A DNA stretch of 12,243 bases from an uncultured bacterium. Lineage in GTDB: Bacteria; Verrucomicrobiota; Kiritimatiellia; UBA8416; CALETX01. The DNA is taken from the NCBI GenBank assembly GCA_937920455.1, contig CALETX010000419.1, positions 1 through 12,243 on the forward strand, given 5' to 3'. Below, piece by piece: positions 1 through 8,084 of the stretch. The position numbers and the translations under genes are program-made. The notes under the pieces are model-generated. The model made no database searches, was not told where the DNA came from, and was given only the letters and a program-made list of their open reading frames with translations. Position 1 is the first letter of the stretch. Each line of letters opens with the position of its first letter.

Positions 1-869
1 ATGCTTTGCGCTGCAACTACCGACGGACGGCGACACCGAGAAGCCCTGCCGATCTCGGAGTCCTTTGCCTGCGCTACAACATCAACGGGAAGGTTCCTGG
101 AGGCAGATTTCCCAATCTCTATCCCAAAAGCCCGGACGACAATCCCCCACCCTTTGAGAACTATTGCCAACTCTACCGCGACATGGGCAGGCACTTCTGC
201 CTGCAGCACGAAAACACTGTTCTCTGTCTTTCCACGCCGGATTATCGTGAATACTGGGACGCGCGCGAGCTACGCCTCGACCTGCTGTTCCTTCAACAGC
301 ACGGCAGGGTGCAGCGCTGGGAACTATCCTCAGACGGCTCACGACTGGACTTCAACGAAGGCGAAGTCTATTTCAGCATACGCCCCCTCATCGGACGATA
401 TCTCGAGCGGCAGGACGCCATCCGCGTGCGCGAGATCAACGAGTGGCTGGTAGTGAGCCTTTACAACTACGAGGGTCCGTCGCGTCTCTTCGGCAAGCGC
501 GAAATCGCCAAGCTAGGCAACGGCTTTGTCTTGGAAGTTCGCGACGCCGACCAATTTGCGGATTTCGCAAGCTTCCAAGCAGAGATGGCCAAGGCGAAAG
601 TTCTCGATACGCTTTACGGGGGCCGTCGGCGCGTGCACTATGCTCGTCCTGGTCTTCGCCTTTCGACTCACTATTGTCCCTACACACACACGGTCATGTA
701 CGCCTCGATCAACGGTCTGGAACGGCCGTGGGAAAAACTCTCGTTCAGCAATGGCATCGAGAAGGAACTGCCGTTTATGGACAATGCGCCGGCGCCTGGT
801 TTCGAGGACTGGGACTGGATCGAGACACAGATGAGTCGTCCTGTGGAAACCTATAATCCAAGGGAATGA
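1..869 (+). CDS. C-terminal part of an unrecognised protein, cut by the window edge
   Basis: The reading frame is open from the first complete codon (base 3) to a TGA at 867-869, giving about 288 residues. A TTG at base 6 could be read as a start, but no ribosome binding site is visible and the first residues look like the middle of a folded protein, so this is most likely the 3' end of a longer gene. The protein is rich in aromatic and charged residues in alternating patterns (for example LRLDLLFL and EWLVVSLYNYEG), which suggests a beta-sheet-rich domain. No transmembrane segment is seen. I do not recognise the family. A beta-sandwich tail of a polysaccharide lyase or glycoside hydrolase would fit the neighbourhood, but that is a guess. 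The next gene starts 41 bp downstream, so the two are probably co-transcribed. The overlapping open frame at 1-453 is a shadow. Confidence 0.75.
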   Translation, partial: ALRCNYRRTATPRSPADLGVLCLRYNINGKVPGGRFPNLYPKSPDDNPPPFENYCQLYRDMGRHFCLQHENTVLCLSTPDYREYWDARELRLDLLFLQQHGRVQRWELSSDGSRLDFNEGEVYFSIRPLIGRYLERQDAIRVREINEWLVVSLYNYEGPSRLFGKREIAKLGNGFVLEVRDADQFADFASFQAEMAKAKVLDTLYGGRRRVHYARPGLRLSTHYCPYTHTVMYASINGLERPWEKLSFSNGIEKELPFMDNAPAPGFEDWDWIETQMSRPVETYNPRE

Positions 870-895
870 AACAAGTTGGTCTGTAGTCAGTGAAC

Positions 896-903
896 AAGGA
901 GGA
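896..903 (+). promoter_or_regulatory. Strong Shine-Dalgarno sequence that sets the start at 911
   Basis: AAGGAGGA lies 7 bases before the ATG at 911, a near-perfect anti-16S match at ideal spacing. It argues against the upstream in-frame GTG at 890, which lies before the ribosome binding site itself. Confidence 0.85.
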
Positions 904-910
904 TAAGCGG

Positions 911-3900
911 ATGCAACCTGAAAGAACTGCTCGTACAAGCGACGTGAAAAAATGTGGAACGTCGAGAAATCAAGACCGCAGGGAGATTGCCAATGGACGA
1001 CGCGTGCTTCTTCTTTTATCGCTGACCACCCTGCACGTTCCTGCCTTCTCTAAGGAAGCCAACCAGCCGATGTGGATCGAGCCGCCAAAGGACGATAAAC
1101 CGGCGGTGCTGTTCGTCGGGCATCCGGCCGGCTATGTTGAGCCGGCGCTGGCCAGCGAATTGACAGACAAAGGCTTTATCCTTGACCACAGTTCGTGGGA
1201 GAGCCTCGATTCTGATCGGCTGCGCCGCTTCAATACACTGGTATTGCTGTCGCTGGGGGATCATGGTCGAGTGGCATGGCTCCCGAAATATGAGGATCTG
1301 ATAGATGGCTTCCTGCGGCAGGGCGGAGGTGTTATAACGTTCTTTAACCATGGCGAGGGGTTTAACAGCGAGGCAAAGCGCTACTTCGCGAAGTACGGGC
1401 TGGAGCTGGTTCATATGCAGATCCAGGACCCGGCAAATGCCAAGGATTTCCCGCGGCCAGAGTTTGTGTATGGACAGAAGATTGCGCCCGCAGACACGAT
1501 TATACCCTCGCCGATCACCGAAGGGGTAAAGGCCATTTGGTACGGCCAAAGTCAAGGCGGCCATGGCATGCCCTCATCCTTCCCTCTCATCGTGGACGCC
1601 AACTGGACCCCGGTGGTAGTAACCCGGCCAACCGCGACAGCGAGCGCACAAGCCGGCTTCGCCATTCAGGACGAAAACATACGCAACGATATCAACGGCA
1701 AGGCTGGCGCCTGGCCACTGGTGGCGATACGCCAAATAGGCCATGGCCGAATGGTCGCCATCTCACTGGCTCCGACCTTTTATGTATGGTCTCCGCATTT
1801 CGAGAAATGGGACGAGGTATTGTACCGTAACGGCATCGGAGACCTTCCGAGCAATTTCGATCGCCTGCTTGAAAACAGCCTGCGATGGACCGCCGCGCCC
1901 TCCCTCGAAAGGAGGTCGCTGGGTTACTGGGCCGGCCTGTATCCACCGCGCTCTCAAGGAGACACCCCGCCGTTTGACTGGGCGACGAAAACTTTTACGG
2001 AACCGGGGCCATGGCTTAAGGGACATGTCGGAGCTCGCACGGCCTATTCAGGTGGCCGTGGTACGGTAGCCGACTGGGTTGCCGCCGCCAAGGCCGAGGG
2101 ATTGAGTTTCCTGGTTTTTCTTGAGGATATGAGTCGCATGGATGCCGTGAAGTGGGAGGCGCTGCAAAAGGACTGCCAGGCAGCATCCACCGGTGATTTC
2201 CGATGCTACCCTGGTATGCGCTACAGGATGCGAATGGCCACAGGAGGAGAAAACCACTGCTTCGTGGTTGACGGACGTTGCGCTATGCCATTCCCCCTTC
2301 AGAAAATGCTGGACGCGGACAATGCGGTCATCATCAAAGAAGGGATGAGCGATGGTCCATACCATCTTGACTTCAAAACAACAACCACGGTTGGATTCAT
2401 GCGTCACAAGGACAATGCCACGCCTTACTGGGATTACAAGCTGTACGGCGTTTTTTCAGTCCTGGCAAGAGACGCGGCCGGAACGGTTATTGACGACGAG
2501 ATCGAGACCTATCTCGAACAGGTCGAGGCCAATGTCAACCCGGCGCCACTAGCCATCGAACTACTTGATGACCCGGCTCAGCTAAAGGGCGTACTGGCCC
2601 AAGGCAGGCCGCATGTGGTGGTCAACGCTGCGCACGACGGCCGCTACCCGCATCTGCCCGCAGGATTGGGGCAGGTGGACGTGCATGTTGGAAGCCGAGG
2701 AGACGAATGGAACCCGGGCTTCGGTAACTACCGTGGCTGGTGGGGCCCTTGTGCAACAGAGGGGCCAAGGCTAAGCCTTCGTTTCCGTGGGGGGTACCAG
2801 TGGAAAGGTGTCGAATACCCTCGCTACTGGATTGAACGCTACGCCTCGGTCGAATATCAGGACTGGTTCATGCCATTTTACGCTCGCCTCCCGTTGCGCA
2901 TTGACGCCGCCAGCGACGAGCCGTTTGAAGAGCTGACCTTGTACGATGGACGGAAGGTGATCGGTTCGTTCGATGTGAAAGGCAAGAAGGAATTCAGTGC
3001 CGAACTGGTGATCCCGCAAGACCAGAACCGCCATCTTATCCTGACCGGCAAAGATGCCAAAGGACGTCGCGCTGTCACCATGGAAATCTGGACAGAACAG
3101 CAGCAGCGGCTCTACAACTACTGCGGCGACCGCATCAACGCGCCTTCGGGCATTGGGGCCGAACCGGGTCACGGCAACGCATGGGCAGAGGGCTGCCTCA
3201 AAATGGTGCCCGCCTGGGTCCAAGCGGCGAACGCCTATCCGTGCACGATCGCCGGCACCGGATATGAGTCTCGCCGCTATCGGCTTGATTTAGTGTCGCC
3301 CGACGTCTTTCTTGAACGCGCATCAAGCGCACACTACTTCCCTAAACTGACCGTTCACCAGACGAATCCTTGGCACAACTGGACGCGGCCAGAGCCGCGT
3401 GACGACGTGCGGCACGAAACTCTACGGCAAGAATGGTATCAGCTCCACGGACGGGTCTATATCCATCCAGGATGGAATGTCACCGCATGGGATGGCTATC
3501 CCTACGGATACACAGGCACTCGTGACAACGCCTACTATGCGATGCAGGAGGTGTGGGGTGAAACGCTCAAGGAACTCGAACCGGTAAAGGGCTTCGGTTT
3601 TGTCCCTGGCTTGAGCCAGGTCCTTTGGGAAAACGCTCTCCCCGTGGAGGCTCCCACACCTTACCAAGTGCTTCTCCCGGATGGGACGGTCAAGGAAGGC
3701 GATCTGGCTGAGGTAGCGAACGCGAACAAACCCGAAGTCGGCGATTTGCCTGACGGAAGCGCCATAGTAATTCATACTGCCAAAGGCTTCACCGCTCGCA
3801 TACACGGCCTGGGTCTGGGCTACGCCTTCCTGATCGTCAAAGGGCGGAACGCCAACATGCAGGAGGTCTATCACGCGGCGCTGCGTGTTGCTCCGCGCAG

Positions 3901-4483
3901 CAAGGATTCCATTATCCCTTCTGGCCAAAAGTATGCTTGGCGCTTCGAAACCGTTGAGCAGGTGATGGACAACCCCCTGAAGCCAGATATAAGCTGGCTC
4001 ATAATCAAGCAAGGTATGCTGAGCGACCACTGGATCGGCGCCACGCTTGCGGCCAAAAATTACCTCGCCCAATTCACTATCAGCAGACAGCCACTCAAGG
4101 TCAACAGCACACCATTCATCGTCACCGGAATCAACCCCAACTGGACTGCCGGTTATTTCGAACCCAAAAACGGCAACTACCGGCCGGTGGGCGTAACCAC
4201 GGCAGGCGTGGCCTATGCCCAGGTGGACGCAGCCCGCCAAGACATCGAGGTGGTGATTGGCAATCTGATCACCTGTGATCAGCCTGACTTGCGCATTCTT
4301 GCAACCCAATACACCGACGCAGAGGGCAAGCCTACCGGCAAATGGAGGGTGGAGCTGTTGAATCCAGCTGACAAACCAATGGATGTTGCGCTGGCAGTCA
4401 ATCCAGCGTTTAGCTTGATCAAAAACCGAACGCTAAAGGCAACAGTGCCAGCCAGGGGACAGAAGACGTTAGAGATGGAGTGA
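911..4483 (+). CDS. Large secreted protein: ThuA/amidotransferase-like domain, degenerate PHP (CehA/McbA-like) domain, C-terminal beta domains
   Basis: The protein has 1190 residues from ATG 911, chosen for its Shine-Dalgarno sequence. A long basic n-region (1-31, ending RR) precedes a hydrophobic core (32-46, VLLLLSLTTL) with likely cleavage near residue 47, so export is predicted. Residues ~64-325 resemble a ThuA or class I amidotransferase-like fold: PAVLFVGHP opens the first strand, and GGGV at 138-141 sits where a nucleophile elbow would be expected but has no Cys. Residues ~371-560 resemble a PHP domain (GARTAYSGGRGTV at 374-386, then LSFLVFLEDM at 398-407). The usual HxH motif is replaced by RTA at 376-378 and the usual D-H pair by E405-D406, so metal catalysis is doubtful. 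A beta-sandwich at ~660-720 (ELTLYDGRKV) resembles the tail of CehA/McbA-type proteins. CGD at 738-740 and GINPNW at 1073-1078 recur in the next gene, its paralog. The substrate is unknown. The frame is clear; the domain names are inferred by eye. Confidence 0.88.
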   Translation: MQPERTARTSDVKKCGTSRNQDRREIANGRRVLLLLSLTTLHVPAFSKEANQPMWIEPPKDDKPAVLFVGHPAGYVEPALASELTDKGFILDHSSWESLDSDRLRRFNTLVLLSLGDHGRVAWLPKYEDLIDGFLRQGGGVITFFNHGEGFNSEAKRYFAKYGLELVHMQIQDPANAKDFPRPEFVYGQKIAPADTIIPSPITEGVKAIWYGQSQGGHGMPSSFPLIVDANWTPVVVTRPTATASAQAGFAIQDENIRNDINGKAGAWPLVAIRQIGHGRMVAISLAPTFYVWSPHFEKWDEVLYRNGIGDLPSNFDRLLENSLRWTAAPSLERRSLGYWAGLYPPRSQGDTPPFDWATKTFTEPGPWLKGHVGARTAYSGGRGTVADWVAAAKAEGLSFLVFLEDMSRMDAVKWEALQKDCQAASTGDFRCYPGMRYRMRMATGGENHCFVVDGRCAMPFPLQKMLDADNAVIIKEGMSDGPYHLDFKTTTTVGFMRHKDNATPYWDYKLYGVFSVLARDAAGTVIDDEIETYLEQVEANVNPAPLAIELLDDPAQLKGVLAQGRPHVVVNAAHDGRYPHLPAGLGQVDVHVGSRGDEWNPGFGNYRGWWGPCATEGPRLSLRFRGGYQWKGVEYPRYWIERYASVEYQDWFMPFYARLPLRIDAASDEPFEELTLYDGRKVIGSFDVKGKKEFSAELVIPQDQNRHLILTGKDAKGRRAVTMEIWTEQQQRLYNYCGDRINAPSGIGAEPGHGNAWAEGCLKMVPAWVQAANAYPCTIAGTGYESRRYRLDLVSPDVFLERASSAHYFPKLTVHQTNPWHNWTRPEPRDDVRHETLRQEWYQLHGRVYIHPGWNVTAWDGYPYGYTGTRDNAYYAMQEVWGETLKELEPVKGFGFVPGLSQVLWENALPVEAPTPYQVLLPDGTVKEGDLAEVANANKPEVGDLPDGSAIVIHTAKGFTARIHGLGLGYAFLIVKGRNANMQEVYHAALRVAPRSKDSIIPSGQKYAWRFETVEQVMDNPLKPDISWLIIKQGMLSDHWIGATLAAKNYLAQFTISRQPLKVNSTPFIVTGINPNWTAGYFEPKNGNYRPVGVTTAGVAYAQVDAARQDIEVVIGNLITCDQPDLRILATQYTDAEGKPTGKWRVELLNPADKPMDVALAVNPAFSLIKNRTLKATVPARGQKTLEME

Positions 4484-4510
4484 AGTGCTACTGCCAGACA
4501 AAGGAACATG

Positions 4511-4515
4511 AAGGA
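4511..4515 (+). promoter_or_regulatory. Ribosome binding site that favours the start at 4522
   Basis: AAGGA lies 6 bases before the ATG at 4522, and the protein from that ATG begins directly with a classical signal peptide. An in-frame GTG at 4480 overlaps the previous stop codon and would add 14 unlike residues before the signal peptide, so it is less likely. Confidence 0.75.
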
Positions 4516-4521
4516 ACAAAC

Positions 4522-7500
4522 ATGATAAAGATCATACTGGCTGTGATCTTCTCTGCTGCCGTCTTCAGCCCTGGCGGCCAGGCGCAATCGCCACCTAAAC
4601 CGGCCATCCTGCTTGACACGTGGGGGGGCGTACCGGACCTTGACTATATGAAGCGGCTGCAGGCTGCCGGCTTCGAAATGGACAGTATCGCCCATCACGA
4701 ACTCAACTGGGAGCGCCTGAAGAACTACAATGTCCTGCTACTGATTGACTTCCCGCAAGACAGACAGGTGACGCACGAGCCAAGTGGCGGACCTGCTGCC
4801 GGTCCGAATTTGGAGGAAACCCTGAGTTTGGTTGAACAGTTCCTGGCCGAAGGAGGCGGCGTGATGTTCAACCTTCTGCAGCATCACCATGACCCCCGCT
4901 TTTACAACTCGACGCAGAAAGCGCTTGCGCGCTGGGGAGCGCGCAAGCCCCTCGAACAGGTCGTGCTCCCGGAAGACCGATTCGTCCTTCATCAGCGACT
5001 AGGCCATGTATTCTACCTCACCGACAATGTGGCGCCCTCGCCGGTTTCTGAGGGTGTAAAGCAGGTCTGGTACCCCAAAAACGACTACTGGTTCACGGCT
5101 GGTCCGATTGATGTGGAGGACAGCTGGACAGTCGTTATGAGAGCCCCCAGGGGTAGCCGCAGCGAGCCGCTCCATCTGGAGGAAAAGAAACCTGGCGTTC
5201 CTTGGTACGAGGCGCCGTATTTCCGCCCACATGGGGTGGCCGAGCCGGTTCTTTTCGCCATACGCGACCTCGGTCCCGGCCGTCTGGCCCTATTCCATGC
5301 ACATCCGTTCTACCACATCCTTTCCGGCCTTTCGTGGGTGCACAACGGCGTTATGCTGGACAAGGGACTGAAAAACCACTCCTCTGATTTCGGCAGACTG
5401 CTCGAGAACACGTTCCGCTGGCTTGCCGCACCGAGCCTCAGCGAAGGCAAGCTGGGCGGCTACGTCGCTGCCGCCGACCGTTGGAAGCGCCCGCTCGAAA
5501 AGCCCAACGCTGACGGCCACCTTCCGTATCTCCAACCCGTGACGATTGACCTGAATCCATATCTATCGCCTCCCCACGTCAAGTTGCACAAGGGTATCAT
5601 CGGCCCGCGCACCGCCTATTCCGGGGGACAGGGCACTGTGGCCGAATACGCCGCTGTGGCGCGGGCCAAGGGGCTTTCATTCATCATATTCCTTGAACAT
5701 TTTGGCGAGTTGACCCAGGCAGAATTGAGAAAACTCGTCGCCGACTGTAATACGAACAGCGACGATGACCTGCTGTTGCTTGCCGGCTATCGCATTCGCA
5801 CCAACCTCGGCAACCAGTTCTTTCATTTCGGATTCGATCCTCTGTTTCTGCACGACAAGTATCTCTCGCCGGACAGGAAGACTCTCATACTACAGCCGCA
5901 AGACGCCGACGGCAGATGGGATACGAGCCGGTTCATTGATTTTATTTTCGAAGCGAAGTATGACAGCATCAACTCGATGGGTTACTTCGATTTCACTGAG
6001 CCGATGAAAACCGGCGGCATGGCAGTTCACGACCTCCGATTGTTCAGCATGGTCGGCGTTTTCTATTACCGCGACAACAAGTTGGTAGAAGACGTCACAG
6101 ATCAATATCTTCTGACCAACGCAGGCACGATGCCGGGGACACCGGTGGCAATCCATTTGCTCGATTCACCCGCAGGTCTAGCGGCGGCTATTGACAATGG
6201 TCGGGGTCTGACTTACGCCGAAGCGGCGACGGTCAGGACTCTGTGGGACAACGCCCTCAGGTGGAATTCGCAGTACTCGGCCTTCAATGTGTTTCCATCC
6301 ACCGGGCCCTTGATTCTTCACTGGCCACTTGGGATGTATCGCACCGGCGCCTACGCCGGCGAACTGTTCGCCGCCGACCGTATGCTGGCCACCGCATTTC
6401 TTCAGGTTGTAGCCGAATCCGGGCTGAAGGATATCAGCATCTATGAGGGCGACCGACTATTCCGCCGCTTTCTGCCGAATGGCGCCAAGGAGTTCTCCAC
6501 GCGGCTGTTCCTAAGCGGTTCGCTCCAGCGAAACATGTCTGTGGTGGCCACCGATATAAAAGGAGGAAAGGCCGTATCGTTTCCGCTGCGCGGGTGGAAT
6601 GACGGCGCACCGGCTTGTGTTTTTTGTGGGGATCACGTGAATGAGGGCAGCATGCGCCTGTTCCGCGGTCCAGGCTGGCAGCGGTACAATGCCATCCCAC
6701 AAATTCCAGATTTAGGCCACATCTGGGACGGCATGGGAGGATCTGTCGGCAAGCTGGAGCTGCTGTCTTTCGGGGAGATGATACCCGAATTCCGGACCAG
6801 CGAAGGATGCCAAGGTGGGCGGCCCTACCAAACGCCGGTCATGGAGCTGTGCGATGATCGTGCCTGGCGTGGGCGTTCGATCATGCGCGGGGTCCAATTG
6901 CCTGGTTCGCCTCACCGTCTGCCTTGGACCGACTATGGTCCCATCCAGCCGGCGCCACTTGTGGAAATGGTGGGTATTTTCACCCTTTGGGACCAGTATC
7001 AGGACGGCATTGCCACCGGCTGGGGGCCTATGGGACGCCGCTTGGGGCCGACCGCAACGCTGTTCACCCACATCAATACCTTCAAGAAGGACTTCATCCT
7101 CTACGAAGGACAACTCGCCTACACATGGCGACAGGACATCGAGGCAAATGTGATGGTAATCCACGGCAGAGAGGACCGCATCCTGAGGGCGCGTGATGCC
7201 GCGCCATCCGGCAGGCTGCCTGCGCCGCATGCGACGACTTGGACAATTGAGACAGGCGACTGGTTCGCCGCAATCTCGCCAAACGAGGCAAATTCTTTCC
7301 TCTTCGTCAACCGCGGAGTGCCGTTAAATCTGGTCATCACCCCCGAACGCCCTATTCTCTACCAGGCGTTGCCCAAAGAAGGTTTCCCAGTCAAGGCTGG
7401 CGACAGCCACACCATCGAGTGGTTTTACACGGCCTGGCCAATGGACCGACCAATCCCGGATACCGATGCGTTAGTGCGATGGATCCGCTATTTCCAGCAA

Positions 7501-8067
7501 CCAGATGGCTTCGAACTTATCCGCGGCAAGCGGCTAGACGCGCCTCCTGGAGTGATCGAACTGATAGCCGAAGATGGCGCTGTTGAAATCAAGGTGCCGG
7601 GATCGGCCGACCTACTCGATGCCAATCTGCCGTTCCGGGTGTCAGGCTTCAATCCACGCTGGAGCGCCATAATCTGGCAGAAGGATGGTTATGTCGGCGC
7701 CGGCCGTTACGGCAAGCCGCAGAATCGGTTCCGCAACCTAGCTCCAGACTTTGACGGGCGCGTCTATTTCCCTGTGCCATCGGGTCAGGCTGCGCTGCAT
7801 CACTTAGTCGTCGGCCATCCGGTGGTCGCAGATCCCTCAGGCAAGGATTTCTTCATCGAAGTAGTATGCCTTAAAGATGCCGAGGGACAGAACCCGCCGC
7901 TGTGGCATGTTTCAGTCAATAATCCTACCGACGCGCGCGTCACCGCAAGCCTGACGCGCGCCATGGACCTGCCTGGTCTGGATTGGACGAGTGAATCCAT
8001 CACACTGAGTCCAGGAGAACAACGAATACTGCTCCATCCAAAACCGGCAGAGCAGAAGAATCACTAG
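4522..8067 (+). CDS. Large secreted protein, paralog of the preceding gene: ThuA-like, degenerate PHP-like and C-terminal beta domains
   Basis: The protein has 1181 residues from ATG 4522. A textbook signal peptide (MIKIILAVIFSAAVFSPGGQA) predicts cleavage after residue 21, so it should be exported. It is collinear with the upstream protein: an alpha/beta ThuA/amidotransferase-like domain (~27-300; PAILLDTWGG at 27-36, GGGV at 111-114, no nucleophile Cys there), shared motifs EGVK (177-180) and LLEN (293-296), then a PHP-like domain from ~356 (GPRTAYSGGQGTV at 361-373, LSFIIFLEHF at 385-394). The HxH motif is replaced by RTA (363-365), but E392-H393 keeps part of the second metal motif. The Glu usual in the third motif is missing (AGYRI at 421-425). 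A beta-sandwich covers ~635-690, CGD falls at 702-704 and GFNPRW at 1042-1047. It lies 38 bp after the previous stop, in the same presumed operon. A binding or structural role is as plausible as hydrolysis. Confidence 0.9.
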   Translation: MIKIILAVIFSAAVFSPGGQAQSPPKPAILLDTWGGVPDLDYMKRLQAAGFEMDSIAHHELNWERLKNYNVLLLIDFPQDRQVTHEPSGGPAAGPNLEETLSLVEQFLAEGGGVMFNLLQHHHDPRFYNSTQKALARWGARKPLEQVVLPEDRFVLHQRLGHVFYLTDNVAPSPVSEGVKQVWYPKNDYWFTAGPIDVEDSWTVVMRAPRGSRSEPLHLEEKKPGVPWYEAPYFRPHGVAEPVLFAIRDLGPGRLALFHAHPFYHILSGLSWVHNGVMLDKGLKNHSSDFGRLLENTFRWLAAPSLSEGKLGGYVAAADRWKRPLEKPNADGHLPYLQPVTIDLNPYLSPPHVKLHKGIIGPRTAYSGGQGTVAEYAAVARAKGLSFIIFLEHFGELTQAELRKLVADCNTNSDDDLLLLAGYRIRTNLGNQFFHFGFDPLFLHDKYLSPDRKTLILQPQDADGRWDTSRFIDFIFEAKYDSINSMGYFDFTEPMKTGGMAVHDLRLFSMVGVFYYRDNKLVEDVTDQYLLTNAGTMPGTPVAIHLLDSPAGLAAAIDNGRGLTYAEAATVRTLWDNALRWNSQYSAFNVFPSTGPLILHWPLGMYRTGAYAGELFAADRMLATAFLQVVAESGLKDISIYEGDRLFRRFLPNGAKEFSTRLFLSGSLQRNMSVVATDIKGGKAVSFPLRGWNDGAPACVFCGDHVNEGSMRLFRGPGWQRYNAIPQIPDLGHIWDGMGGSVGKLELLSFGEMIPEFRTSEGCQGGRPYQTPVMELCDDRAWRGRSIMRGVQLPGSPHRLPWTDYGPIQPAPLVEMVGIFTLWDQYQDGIATGWGPMGRRLGPTATLFTHINTFKKDFILYEGQLAYTWRQDIEANVMVIHGREDRILRARDAAPSGRLPAPHATTWTIETGDWFAAISPNEANSFLFVNRGVPLNLVITPERPILYQALPKEGFPVKAGDSHTIEWFYTAWPMDRPIPDTDALVRWIRYFQQPDGFELIRGKRLDAPPGVIELIAEDGAVEIKVPGSADLLDANLPFRVSGFNPRWSAIIWQKDGYVGAGRYGKPQNRFRNLAPDFDGRVYFPVPSGQAALHHLVVGHPVVADPSGKDFFIEVVCLKDAEGQNPPLWHVSVNNPTDARVTASLTRAMDLPGLDWTSESITLSPGEQRILLHPKPAEQKNH

Positions 8068-8071
8068 GCAA

Positions 8072-8077
8072 AAGGAG
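8072..8077 (+). promoter_or_regulatory. Ribosome binding site of the gene at 8085
   Basis: AAGGAG is placed 7 bases before ATG 8085, within the 17-bp gap after the preceding TAG. It supports this start and tight coupling to the upstream gene. Confidence 0.8.
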
Positions 8078-8084
8078 AGCACAC

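Noticed and set aside
3422..4309. 295-codon open frame on the minus strand
   Set aside because: It lies wholly inside the first giant gene, which has a better ribosome binding site, signal peptide and a paralog; a shadow.
4622..4628. G7 run near the start of the second giant gene
   Set aside because: It could suggest phase variation or a sequencing error, but the frame is intact and the encoded DTWGG fits the first strand of the domain.
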